Shown one piece after another: positions 26,267 through 34,005 of a stretch of 37,293 bases of DNA. Under the pieces are notes generated by a model. It was given only the letters and a program-made list of their open reading frames with translations, did not search any database and was not told where the DNA came from. Within the stretch, counting starts at the first letter, position 1, and each line of letters starts with the position of its first letter. Location of the stretch: contig JAISHU010000097.1 of the NCBI GenBank assembly GCA_031262385.1, positions 1 to 37,293 on the forward strand. Reading direction: 5' to 3'. The translations under genes and the position numbers were made by a program. The stretch is from Mediterranea sp. (in: CFB group bacteria) (GTDB taxonomy: Bacteria > Bacteroidota > Bacteroidia > Bacteroidales > Bacteroidaceae).

Positions 26267-26814
26267 AAGCAACCCGACTCATAGCATGCATGGTTGTGGT
26301 GGTCTTGCTCGCCGGTTGTAAAACCACACACAAAACAGGCTCGACGGAAAGGAGTTTCCTCTCGTCGAAAGTTCAGCTTACCATTCCGCTGAAAAGCGGA
26401 GAGATGACGGTAAACGGCAGTATGAAAATGGTGAGCGGACAAGGTGTGCAACTCTCGTTCACCGTTCCCATTCTCGGCAACGAAGCGGCACGCATGGAGA
26501 TAACCCCCGACACGCTGACGGTGGTTGACCGTATGGGACGACGTTATGTGCAGGCTTCGCGCGAAGAACTGAAGGATGTCCTGCCGCGCAAAGCCAACTT
26601 CCAAAACTTGGAGAAGCTGCTGCGCGATGCCTCCAAACCCGGCGGAAAGCATACACTCAGCGGTGAAGAACTGGGCATTCCGTCGCTGGAGAAAGCTCGT
26701 CTGTCGCTCACCAATTTCTCGGACAAAGAGTTTATATGGAACCCCACTCGTGTGTCGTCGCGCTATACCCGCATCGACTGGAAACAATTGCTGGAACAAC
26801 TGCTGAACCCCTGA
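26263..26814 (+). CDS. DUF4292 family lipoprotein
   Basis: This 183-aa protein has a lipobox (VVLLAGCKTT, Cys ~19) and a single beta-rich domain of the DUF4292 type. The domain includes LTIPLKSGEMTVNGSMKMV, VQLSFTVPILGNEAARMEIT and VVDRMGRRYVQ. Such proteins resemble LolB-like carriers in overall shape, but no function is established. The start codon overlaps the TPR lipoprotein stop (ATGA). It sits 10 bp before the EnvC-like gene, which implies a joint role in envelope biogenesis. Confidence 0.85.
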   Translation: MKATRLIACMVVVVLLAGCKTTHKTGSTERSFLSSKVQLTIPLKSGEMTVNGSMKMVSGQGVQLSFTVPILGNEAARMEITPDTLTVVDRMGRRYVQASREELKDVLPRKANFQNLEKLLRDASKPGGKHTLSGEELGIPSLEKARLSLTNFSDKEFIWNPTRVSSRYTRIDWKQLLEQLLNP

Positions 26815-26824
26815 TAAGTATCGT

Positions 26825-28096
26825 ATGCTGAAACGTCTGCTTTGCCTCTCCGTATTCTCTCTTTGCGCGATGATGCCGCTGTGTGCGCAATCGTCGTCGT
26901 CCGACAGACTCATTAAAGAGTTGGAACGACAGCGCGGCATCTTGCAAAAACAAATTGCCGAAACCGAAAAGCTGCTCACCAGCACCAAAAAGGATGTGGG
27001 CAGTCAGCTCAACGGATTGGCTTCGATTACGGGACAGATAGAGGAGCGCAAACGCTACATTCTGGTGCTCAACAAAGATATGGCAGCCATTGACGGCGAA
27101 CTTACCAAACTGGAACGTCAATTGTCCACGCTCGAAAAAGAACTTCAAGGCAAAAAGAAAGAGTATGCCGCTTCGGTTCAATACCTTTATAATAATCGGT
27201 CGGCATACAACAAACTGCTCTTTATCCTCTCGGCAAAAACAATCAGCCAAACCTACCGACGCATGCGTTACGTACGCGAGTACGGCGACTATCAGCGGCA
27301 ACAGGGCGAAGAGGTGATGCAGAAACAAAAGCAGGTAAACCAAAAAAAGACGGAACTCGCCAAAGCACGCAGTGCCAAAGAGAAGGTGCGCACCGAACGC
27401 GAAAAAGAGCGAAATAAACTAATGGCGGAAGAGAAGTCGAAACGCTCCATAGTGACCTCGTTGCAAAAGAAACAGCAAGGCTTGCAGAAAGAGATTAACC
27501 AAAAACGACGCGAAGCCAACCAACTGAACCAACGCATCGATAAAATTGTGGCGGACGAAATAGAGAAATCGCGCAAACGTGCCGCCGATGAAGCACGCAA
27601 AGAGAGCAAAAAAACAACCGACGGCAAAAAAGCAGCCCCTCTCGAAAAATACACCTTGAGCAAAGCCGACCGCGAACTGTCGGGTAACTTCACGGGGAAC
27701 CGCGGTAAACTACCCATGCCCATCACCGGCGCTTACATCATTACCAGCCGTTACGGACAATACTCCGTAGAAGGTCTGCGCAACGTCAAACTCGATAACA
27801 AAGGTATCGACATACAAGGCCGTCCCGGTTCGCAAGCACGAGCCATCTTCAACGGAAAGGTTGCTGCCGTATTCAAACTCAACGGTCTGTTCAACATTCT
27901 CATCCGCCACGGCAACTACATCTCCGTCTATTGCAACCTCTCATCGGCTACGGTTAAGCAAGGCGACGACGTTACCACTCGCCAAACCATCGGACAAGTG
28001 TTCTCGGACAAAGCCGATGGCGGTCGCACGGTGCTGCATTTTCAGTTGAGGCGCGAAAAAGAGAAACTCAATCCGGAACCTTGGTTGGATAAGTAG
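26825..28096 (+). CDS. EnvC-like murein hydrolase activator with degenerate LytM (M23) domain
   Basis: This 423-aa exported protein has a signal peptide (ending LCAQ), a long coiled coil (~24-260, rich in K, E and Q) and a C-terminal LytM domain (~300-423). The zinc site is incomplete. The HxGxD motif is NKGID (Asn325 for His, Asp329 kept), the HxH motif is VLH (Val403 for His, His405 kept) and HGNYISVY is present. This pattern fits EnvC/NlpD-type amidase activators rather than an active endopeptidase. It is the last gene of the dut operon. In E. coli, EnvC activates AmiA/AmiB at the division septum; the amidase partner here is not in the window. Confidence 0.87.
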   Translation: MLKRLLCLSVFSLCAMMPLCAQSSSSDRLIKELERQRGILQKQIAETEKLLTSTKKDVGSQLNGLASITGQIEERKRYILVLNKDMAAIDGELTKLERQLSTLEKELQGKKKEYAASVQYLYNNRSAYNKLLFILSAKTISQTYRRMRYVREYGDYQRQQGEEVMQKQKQVNQKKTELAKARSAKEKVRTEREKERNKLMAEEKSKRSIVTSLQKKQQGLQKEINQKRREANQLNQRIDKIVADEIEKSRKRAADEARKESKKTTDGKKAAPLEKYTLSKADRELSGNFTGNRGKLPMPITGAYIITSRYGQYSVEGLRNVKLDNKGIDIQGRPGSQARAIFNGKVAAVFKLNGLFNILIRHGNYISVYCNLSSATVKQGDDVTTRQTIGQVFSDKADGGRTVLHFQLRREKEKLNPEPWLDK

Positions 28097-28107
28097 GAGA
28101 GAGGAGG

Positions 28108-28206
28108 AGTTGCCCCTACTTCATTACAAAAATCAACCAAAGTTGCCCCTACTTCATTACAAAAAAACGTAAAACTTGCCGTACTTTTATTACAAAGGCA
28201 TTATCT
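28108..28206. repeat. Three 33-bp direct repeats upstream of the DUF4143 ATPase
   Basis: Units start at 28108, 28141 and 28174, spaced by exactly 33 bp. The first two share 25 identical bases (beginning AGTTGCCCCTACTTCATTAC, then AAAAA). The third is diverged (ACTTGCCGTACTTTTATTAC, then AAAGG) and runs up to the promoter box at 28202. The array fills the gap between the EnvC-like stop and the ATPase gene. Position and regular phase (about three helical turns) suggest an operator for the ATPase gene, but this is inference. Confidence 0.8.
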
Positions 28207-28209
28207 TTG
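28202..28209 (+). promoter_or_regulatory. TATCTTTG promoter box for the DUF4143 ATPase
   Basis: A perfect TAnnTTTG lies 24 bp before the ATG at 28234, just after the third 33-bp repeat. It covers the alternative TTG at 28207, so that codon is not the start. The third repeat would occupy the -10 to -40 region. Confidence 0.6.
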
Positions 28210-28233
28210 CCGTATCAATCAGATACTTACGAT

Positions 28234-29568
28234 ATGATACAACGAAGTCTGTTAGCTTACTTGCGAGAGTGGAAGCGGAGCAATACCCGCAAGCCTCTCG
28301 TACTGCGTGGTGCCCGTCAGGTGGGAAAGTCTACGCTTATCAATGAATTTGGCAAAGAATACGATGTTTATCTGAAACTTAATTTAGACGAAACGGACGA
28401 TTACGAATTATTCGAGCGCTATTTTCGTATAGACGAACTCATTGATGCTATTTACTTGCATTGCAAGCAGAAAAAAGAAGGCGGGACAACCCTGCTGTTT
28501 ATCGACGAGATACAAAACTCCCCTCGTGCCGTGGCTATGTTGCGTTACTTCTACGAGCAAGCTCCTCATTTACATGTGGTGGCTGCTGGCTCACTCTTGG
28601 AAAGTTTGATAGATAAAACGATTTCGTTTCCGGTAGGAAGAGTTCAGTATGTGGCGATGCGACCTTGTTCGTTTCTTGAGTTTTTGGATGGTATAGGCGA
28701 GTCGTTCGACAAAGAATCGGTAGAAAACTTGCAAGCCGACAAGATACACGAACGTGTGATGCGGCATTTCAAGAACTATTGTATCGTAGGAGGTATGCCC
28801 GAGGCAGTAGCAGGATATGCGGAATCTAAAGATATACTTGCCCTTGACGAGGTGTACGATACGTTGATAGCATCGTATAGTGACGATGTAGAGAAATATG
28901 CCGCCAATGCCACTATGACGCAGGCGCTGCGTTTCATTCTGCAAAATGGCTGGACGTATGGCGGAAGCACTATCTCGTTCGAACGTTTTGCCAACTCTGC
29001 TTATCGTTCGCGCGAAATGGGAGAGGCTTTCCGCACCATAGAGAAAGCCATGTTGTTGGAGTTGGTTTACCCTGTAACCTCTTCTTTACTCCCTTTGCAG
29101 CCCGCTTTTACCCGTCGCCCCAAACTGATTTGGCTGGATACCGGTTTGGTAAACTATATAGCAGGAGTACGTTCCGAGCTATTTAACTCGCTAACCATTC
29201 AAGATGCTTGGCGGGGGAAGAGTGCCGAACATATCGTGGCACAAGAGTTGTTGGCTTGCAGCCAGAAAGTTACGGCACATCGCTATTTTTGGGTAAATGC
29301 GCAGAAAGGAAGCGATGCGGAAGTAGATTTTGTAATAGATATAAACGGTATGGTTGTCCCTGTGGAAGTGAAGTCGGGTATCAACACCCATTTGCGTTCG
29401 CTTCACAGTTATATGGATATGGCTCCACACGATGTTGCTGTTAGGGTATGGAGCAATCTCCTATCTGTAGACGAGGTAACAACTCCAAAAGGGAAGCGGT
29501 TTCGCTTGGTAAATCTACCTTTCTATTATGTAGGGGTAATAGAAAAGGTACTTACATCCCTTGTCTGA
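28234..29568 (+). CDS. AAA ATPase with DUF4143 C-terminal domain
   Basis: This 444-aa protein has the AAA_14 P-loop domain: Walker A RGARQVGKST (~25-34) and Walker B LLFIDEIQNS (Asp91, Glu92). The DUF4143 part follows from about residue 200. Its end contains AEVDFVIDINGMVVPVEVKS, a PD-(D/E)XK-like EVK signature. These proteins are abundant in Bacteroidales and Archaea; roles are poorly known and defence or DNA repair has been proposed. The gene is monocistronic as far as seen and is preceded by a repeat array. There are no damaged motifs. I cannot assign a biological function. Confidence 0.88.
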   Translation: MIQRSLLAYLREWKRSNTRKPLVLRGARQVGKSTLINEFGKEYDVYLKLNLDETDDYELFERYFRIDELIDAIYLHCKQKKEGGTTLLFIDEIQNSPRAVAMLRYFYEQAPHLHVVAAGSLLESLIDKTISFPVGRVQYVAMRPCSFLEFLDGIGESFDKESVENLQADKIHERVMRHFKNYCIVGGMPEAVAGYAESKDILALDEVYDTLIASYSDDVEKYAANATMTQALRFILQNGWTYGGSTISFERFANSAYRSREMGEAFRTIEKAMLLELVYPVTSSLLPLQPAFTRRPKLIWLDTGLVNYIAGVRSELFNSLTIQDAWRGKSAEHIVAQELLACSQKVTAHRYFWVNAQKGSDAEVDFVIDINGMVVPVEVKSGINTHLRSLHSYMDMAPHDVAVRVWSNLLSVDEVTTPKGKRFRLVNLPFYYVGVIEKVLTSLV

Positions 29569-29583
29569 TAGCCAAATATTCCG

Positions 29584-29591
29584 CATCTTTG
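29584..29591 (+). promoter_or_regulatory. Promoter box for the free-methionine sulfoxide reductase
   Basis: CATCTTTG differs by one base from TAnnTTTG and lies 25 bp before the ATG at 29617. CTTG at 29560-29563 is 20 bp upstream and could act as a weak -33 element. Confidence 0.4.
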
Positions 29592-29616
29592 CGTCTCCTT
29601 ATTAAAATAAATCATT

Positions 29617-30111
29617 ATGGCAGAAACATTGCATGTCGCCACCGGCACCAAAGAAGAAAAATACCGTACGCTGTTGCCGCAGATTCTGCAGTTGATAGAC
29701 GGCGAGCCGGATTTGATTGCCAATCTGGCTAATATCACCGCTGCGCTGAAAGAGACGTTCGGCTTCTTTTGGGTGGGCTTTTATTTGGTGAAAGAGGGAG
29801 AGTTGGTGCTGTCGCCTTTCCAAGGTCCCATAGCTTGTACGCGCATTCGCAAGGGACGCGGAGTGTGCGGAACGGCTTGGCAACAGGCGGTTACGTTGGT
29901 GGTGCCCGATGTGGATGCTTTTCCCGGACACATTGCCTGTAGCAGTGCTTCGCGCTCGGAGATAGTGGTGCCTCTCATTGACGACAACCGGCAAGTGTGG
30001 GGCGTGCTGGATATTGATAGCGACTTACTTAATGATTTCGACGACACCGACCGGTGGTATCTTGAAACACTTTGCTCGTACATTAAACCTCAAACAACAT
30101 GCGAATTATAA
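29617..30111 (+). CDS. msrC: Free methionine-(R)-sulfoxide reductase (GAF domain)
   Basis: This 164-aa single GAF-domain enzyme reduces free methionine-R-sulfoxide, protecting methionine from oxidative damage. The three redox cysteines Cys74, Cys84 and Cys108 (QGPIACTRIRKGRGVCGT and HIACSSASRSEIV) have the same 10 and 24 residue spacing as the E. coli enzyme. The GAF core (FFWVGFYLVKEGELVLSPF, VWGVLDIDS) is complete. The stop overlaps the DUF3256 start by 13 nt. Its place opposite ahpCF makes this a small oxidative-stress neighbourhood. Confidence 0.93.
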   Translation: MAETLHVATGTKEEKYRTLLPQILQLIDGEPDLIANLANITAALKETFGFFWVGFYLVKEGELVLSPFQGPIACTRIRKGRGVCGTAWQQAVTLVVPDVDAFPGHIACSSASRSEIVVPLIDDNRQVWGVLDIDSDLLNDFDDTDRWYLETLCSYIKPQTTCEL

Positions 30112-30731
30112 AGCTACTTCTGTTATTTGCTTTGGGGCTGTGCAACTCTTTGCACGCTCAAGACATCAAAACGTTGTTTACAGAGATGCCCGACAGTCTC
30201 TGTATGCTGCTTACTTCGGTAAATCGTGCCGATTTCATCGACTTTTTGGAAAGCAACATGAAGGCGGAGGTGACAAACAAATTCGGAGGAAAGTCGGAAA
30301 TGACCCGGCTATCCTCCGATTATATTTATTTGCAGACCACCCAACAAAGCTCTATGCAAATGAAGCTGTTGGCTGCCGGCGACTCCGCCCATGTGATATG
30401 TGTGGTTTCTACGGCATGTGCCTCGGCATGCGACAGCAGCATCCGCTTTTATACCACGCAGTGGAAAGAACTTTCGGCGGACACCTTGCTGACGTTGCCC
30501 CGCATGGGTGATTTTATCTCCATTCCCGACACGGTGCAGAGCTACGCGGTGCGCGATGCCTACGAAGCGGCGGATATGTTGTTGTTGAAAGCCGATTTGT
30601 CGGCTGACGACAACACGCTGACTTTTACGTTTACCACGCCCGACTATATGAATGCCGATGTTGTCCAAACACTCACACCTTACATACGTCGCGAAAAGGT
30701 ATGCCGTTGGAACGGTAAGCGTTTCTTATAA
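30099..30731 (+). CDS. DUF3256 family exported protein
   Basis: This 210-aa protein has a signal peptide (MRIIKLLLLFALGLCNSLHA, cleaved before Gln) and the DUF3256 layout: DIKTLFTEMPDSLCMLLTSV at the mature start and FIDFLESNMKAEVTNKFGG. No catalytic motif is recognised, and function is unknown. It overlaps msrC by 13 nt, so the two are translationally linked. Its stop overlaps the ahpF stop by 6 nt (TTATAA). Four cysteines, two of them in VSTACASACDSS, may form disulphides in the periplasm. Confidence 0.83.
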   Translation: MRIIKLLLLFALGLCNSLHAQDIKTLFTEMPDSLCMLLTSVNRADFIDFLESNMKAEVTNKFGGKSEMTRLSSDYIYLQTTQQSSMQMKLLAAGDSAHVICVVSTACASACDSSIRFYTTQWKELSADTLLTLPRMGDFISIPDTVQSYAVRDAYEAADMLLLKADLSADDNTLTFTFTTPDYMNADVVQTLTPYIRREKVCRWNGKRFL

Positions 30732-32294
30732 TACGCCCCTCATTCGGTCTTCGAAAGCCGATAGTGCCGCTTTGGCTCCTTCGCCCATGGCAATGATGAT
30801 TTGCTTATAGGGTACGGTCGAAACATCGCCGGCAGCATACACGCCCGGCAGCGAAGTGCGGCAGTGTGCGTCTGTGCGTATCTCTCCTTGCGGCGTCATC
30901 TCTATATCTTCTTTAAAAGGTGCGGCGGCAGGCATCAATCCTATCTGTACAAAGATGCCGTCGAGTGTATGGCTGCGTTCTTCTCCGCTGTTGCGGTCTT
31001 TCACGCTGATACCTGTTACTTTGGTGCCGTCGCCCAGCACGCGGGTAGTCTGTGCCGAAGTTACTATTTGTACGTTTGGCAAACTGCGTGCTTTGTCTTG
31101 CAGCACTTGGTCGGCGCGCAAGGTGTCGGCAAATTCAAATACGGTGACGTTGCGGCAAATACCTGCCAAGTCGATGGCTGCTTCGATGCCCGAGTTACCT
31201 CCTCCCACTACAGCCACCTCTTTTCCGGCATAAAACGGTCCGTCGCAATGCGGGCAGAAAGCTACGCCGCGTCCGATATGTTCCGATTCGCCCGGCACAT
31301 TCAGCCGGCGCCACGATGCACCGGTGGCAATGATGACGGCAGGTGCGGTAAACAGTTCGCCGCCCACGGTAGCTATGGTCTTTTTGCGACCTTGCAAAAG
31401 AGCTTTTTCAATGCGGCGGTTCTCGAAAATCTCCACCGGATAGGCGTTGAGGTGAGTGCGCAGTGCATCCGCCAGTTCGCTGCCGGTGATATGGGGTATG
31501 GAGATAAGGTTTTCAATGCCTACGGTATCTTTTACCTGACCGCCGATGCGTTCGGCTACCACGCCTACGTGCAATCCTTTGCGTGCCGAATAGATTGCTG
31601 CGGCTGTTCCGGCGGGACCTCCTCCCAGCACCAATACATCGAATGCACGCTCGGTAGGCGGTTCGTTGGTAGCGGCAGCGGGAGTAGTACCCACTTGCTG
31701 TTCCAGTTCCTGTAGCAGTTCGCCCAGTGTGCTTCGTCCCACGTGCAACAGTTTGCCGTTAGCATATACCGAGGGAACTCCTTGAATCTTTTGGTCTTCC
31801 ACTTCTTGCTGAAAGAGTGCGCCGTCTATCATCTCGTGTGTGATGCCGGAGTTCAGCAAAGCAAAGATGTTGAGTGCCTGAACCACATCGGGACAGTTGG
31901 TGCAGGTAAGCGACACATACGTTTGCAACGAAATGGGACCTTTTAGTTGACCGATGCGTCGGGCAATGCCTTCGTCGGGAAGGTTTTTGCCTTTGCCGTC
32001 GGCATTGAGCACAGCCAGTAGCAGCGAAGTAAACTCGTGTCCGTTGGGTATTCCGCGAAACTTGATGCCGGTGGGAAGTCCGTCTTTCAAAAGCGCGAAC
32101 TCCAGTTGACCGTCAATATGGCTTTCCGTCCACTCGCACGACAGTTGGGGCGAGCAGCCTGCCACGTTGCGCAGAAACTCAATCATCTCTTGTGCCTCTG
32201 CACGTGCAGGGTCGTAAGAGATGCTAAAGGTGTAGCGTGCCTCCAGTGATTGGAACACGCTACTAACCTGACTAAGAATAGCTGAATCAAACAT
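30726..32294 (-). CDS. ahpF: Alkyl hydroperoxide reductase subunit F
   Basis: AhpF is an NADH-dependent flavoprotein that re-reduces AhpC. The 522-aa protein has the N-terminal thioredoxin-like tandem domain with the redox pair Cys131/Cys134 (TCTNCPDVV). It then has the FAD loop VLVLGGGPAGTAAAIY (~220-235) and the thioredoxin-reductase-like redox pair Cys347/Cys350 (AFCPHCDGPF). The NAD(P)H site VAVVGGGNSGIEAAIDLAG and C-terminal GVYAAGDVS are also seen. It starts 6 bp after ahpC and must be co-transcribed with it. The length is normal (~520 aa). Confidence 0.96.
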   Translation of the reverse strand: MFDSAILSQVSSVFQSLEARYTFSISYDPARAEAQEMIEFLRNVAGCSPQLSCEWTESHIDGQLEFALLKDGLPTGIKFRGIPNGHEFTSLLLAVLNADGKGKNLPDEGIARRIGQLKGPISLQTYVSLTCTNCPDVVQALNIFALLNSGITHEMIDGALFQQEVEDQKIQGVPSVYANGKLLHVGRSTLGELLQELEQQVGTTPAAATNEPPTERAFDVLVLGGGPAGTAAAIYSARKGLHVGVVAERIGGQVKDTVGIENLISIPHITGSELADALRTHLNAYPVEIFENRRIEKALLQGRKKTIATVGGELFTAPAVIIATGASWRRLNVPGESEHIGRGVAFCPHCDGPFYAGKEVAVVGGGNSGIEAAIDLAGICRNVTVFEFADTLRADQVLQDKARSLPNVQIVTSAQTTRVLGDGTKVTGISVKDRNSGEERSHTLDGIFVQIGLMPAAAPFKEDIEMTPQGEIRTDAHCRTSLPGVYAAGDVSTVPYKQIIIAMGEGAKAALSAFEDRMRGVL

Positions 32295-32300
32295 TATCTG

Positions 32301-32867
32301 TTAAATCTTGCCAACCAAGTCAATACTGGGTTTCAATGTTTCGCTGCCTTTCTTCCACTTAGCGGGGCATACTTCATTGGGGTGAGCGGCAACAAACTGA
32401 GCAGCTTCTACTTTACGAAGCAGTTCGTCGGCATTGCGTCCGATATTATTGTCGTTGATTTCTACCACTTTGATTTTTCCATCGGGATTTACTACGAATG
32501 TGCCGCGATAAGCCATGCCGTCTTCTTCAATCATCACGCCCAGTGCGCGAGTCAGTGCGCCGGTGGGGTCGGCAAGCATCGGATATTTAATCTTGCGGAT
32601 GCTTTCCGAAGCATCGTGCCATGCTTTGTGTACGAAGTGCGAGTCGGTGCTTACCGAGTAAACCTCTACACCCATTTCTTGGAATTTTTCGTATTTCTCG
32701 GCTACGTCTACCAATTCGGTAGGGCATACAAAGGTGAAGTCGGCGGGATAGAATACAAAGATAGCCCATTTGCCGAGTACATCTTGGTTGGTTACTGTTT
32801 TGAATGCTCCGTTTTGGAAAGCTTGAAGTTTGAATTCAGGAAGTTGCGAGTTAATAATTGGTTGCAT
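32301..32867 (-). CDS. ahpC: Alkyl hydroperoxide reductase subunit C (peroxiredoxin)
   Basis: AhpC is the 2-Cys peroxiredoxin that reduces H2O2, organic peroxides and peroxynitrite. The 188-aa protein has the peroxidatic Cys48 in PADFTFVCPTELVD and the resolving Cys167 in HPNEVCPAKW. GTFVVNPDGKI and NIGRNADELL are AhpC signatures. It heads the ahpC-ahpF operon. A TACTTTTG box is found at 32913-32920 and an ATAG-N7-CTAT motif at 32976-32990. OxyR control of ahpCF is known in Bacteroides; the site here is only a sequence match. Confidence 0.96.
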   Translation of the reverse strand: MQPIINSQLPEFKLQAFQNGAFKTVTNQDVLGKWAIFVFYPADFTFVCPTELVDVAEKYEKFQEMGVEVYSVSTDSHFVHKAWHDASESIRKIKYPMLADPTGALTRALGVMIEEDGMAYRGTFVVNPDGKIKVVEINDNNIGRNADELLRKVEAAQFVAAHPNEVCPAKWKKGSETLKPSIDLVGKI

Positions 32868-32912
32868 AATTCTTTTCTTTTTAGTTGGGGGTTATTACTT
32901 TTTTTATCGATG

Positions 32913-32920
32913 CAAAAGTA
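32913..32920 (-). promoter_or_regulatory. TACTTTTG promoter box for ahpCF
   Basis: CAAAAGTA on the plus strand is TACTTTTG on the minus strand, 45 bp before the ahpC start. A CAAG at 32944-32947 is 23 bp away, a weak -33 candidate. A 5-bp hairpin (CCCGC 32927-32931, GCGGG 32939-32943) overlaps the -33 area. Confidence 0.5.
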
Positions 32921-32975
32921 AGGCATCCCGCCGAACCAGCGGGCAAGAAAGCCTATCGAATGTATTTATGTCGGG

Positions 32976-32990
32976 ATAGAGAAAATCTAT
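32976..32990. promoter_or_regulatory. Possible OxyR-binding motif upstream of ahpC
   Basis: ATAGAGAAAATCTAT matches ATAG-N7-CTAT, the core of the enterobacterial OxyR recognition element, but with G rather than T at the sixth position. It lies about 55 bp upstream of the ahpC -7 box. A second half-site pair at the expected 7-bp spacing is not evident. Chance occurrence is possible because the motif is short. Confidence 0.35.
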
Positions 32991-33086
32991 AAAACAATCA
33001 TCGCGTGTTTTAATATTGCCGCAAAGATTGAAGAATGAAGAATAATGGGGACATTTATCTAAAAGTACAGATGGGGGTAATGTGCT

Positions 33087-33094
33087 TACCTTTG
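33087..33094 (+). promoter_or_regulatory. TACCTTTG box upstream of the sirtuin gene
   Basis: A perfect TAnnTTTG at 33087-33094 would give a ~118-nt leader before 33219. The 33095-33218 segment is strongly A/T-rich, with no ORF. No nearer -7 box was seen. Confidence 0.42.
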
Positions 33095-33218
33095 ATTATC
33101 TGCCTTGGTTGAAAAGAGAATTAATTGAACTAATTATGATGATAATTATTGCGCAATATGCTATATCTCATAGATTAATCGTAATTTTACTTATTGAATT
33201 TATTAAATCACTTTCAAT

Positions 33219-33908
33219 ATGAAGCACCTTGTAGTTCTTACCGGCGCTGGCATCAGTGCCGAAAGCGGAATCAGTACTTTTCGCGGCAACAACGGATTGT
33301 GGGAAAATTACGATGTACGCCAAGTGGCATATATCGACAGTTGGTACACAAATAAAGCTTTAATGCTTGACTTTTACAATCGGCGGCGCAGACAGTTGCA
33401 GCAAGTAAAGCCTAACGAGGCTCATCTTATTTTAGCGGAGTTGGAACGCGACTTTAAAGTCAGCATTATTACTCAAAATGTGGATAATCTGCACGAGATA
33501 GCAGGAAGTTCTACCGTTATCCATCTTCACGGCGAGTTAACCAAAGCCTGCAACGAAAGCAAAACAGAAGTAATAGATATTGGCTTTAACGATATTACGC
33601 TTGGCGATAAAGCTTCTGACGGTTCGCAGCTACGCCCTTTCATTGTATGGTTTGGCGAAGCAGTGCCTTTAATGGAAACGGCGGAGCGCGTTGTACGGTC
33701 GGCAGATATATTGCTCGTTGTCGGTACCTCGCTGCAAGTATATCCCGCCGCCGGTTTGATTAATTATACCGCAAAGCCGATATATGTGATTGATCCGGAA
33801 CCACTCCATATAAATCACAATGGAGTAACTTTAATTCGCGAGAAGGCGAGTAAGGGAATGGAGCTGTTTAAGGCGTTTTTGGTTAAAGGTAAGCCGTTAT
33901 CGACTTGA
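33219..33908 (+). CDS. NAD-dependent protein deacylase, sirtuin class III (CobB-like)
   Basis: This 229-aa sirtuin removes acyl groups from lysines using NAD+. The NAD loop LTGAGISAESGISTFRG (residues 7-23), ITQNVDNLHEIAGS and the catalytic His104 in IHLHGE are complete. Tyr53-x-x-Arg56 (FYNRRR) matches the pair that in SIRT5 and CobB favours negatively charged acyl groups, which suggests desuccinylase or demalonylase activity. The usual four zinc cysteines are missing (only Cys111 remains), as in some bacterial members. It stands alone, upstream of the accessory region. A housekeeping role is more likely than defence. Confidence 0.9.
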   Translation: MKHLVVLTGAGISAESGISTFRGNNGLWENYDVRQVAYIDSWYTNKALMLDFYNRRRRQLQQVKPNEAHLILAELERDFKVSIITQNVDNLHEIAGSSTVIHLHGELTKACNESKTEVIDIGFNDITLGDKASDGSQLRPFIVWFGEAVPLMETAERVVRSADILLVVGTSLQVYPAAGLINYTAKPIYVIDPEPLHINHNGVTLIREKASKGMELFKAFLVKGKPLST

Positions 33909-34005
33909 AAGAAAAAGTAATAATGAATCCTATTTGTTACAAAATCACAAGTGGGTGGTGATTAGTGATTATTTAGTTTATATTTTAATCCGAAAATTTG
34001 TGATA

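Noticed and set aside
28108..28206. CRISPR array or transposon end
   Set aside because: Only three units with 8-bp gaps, no cas genes and no transposase; more like iterated operator sites.
33219..33908. Sir2-type antiphage gene forming a system with the nuclease-like gene
   Set aside because: The protein is a compact CobB-like deacylase with intact catalytic residues and the acyl-specific Tyr/Arg pair; composition differs from the downstream gene and there is no fused effector domain.
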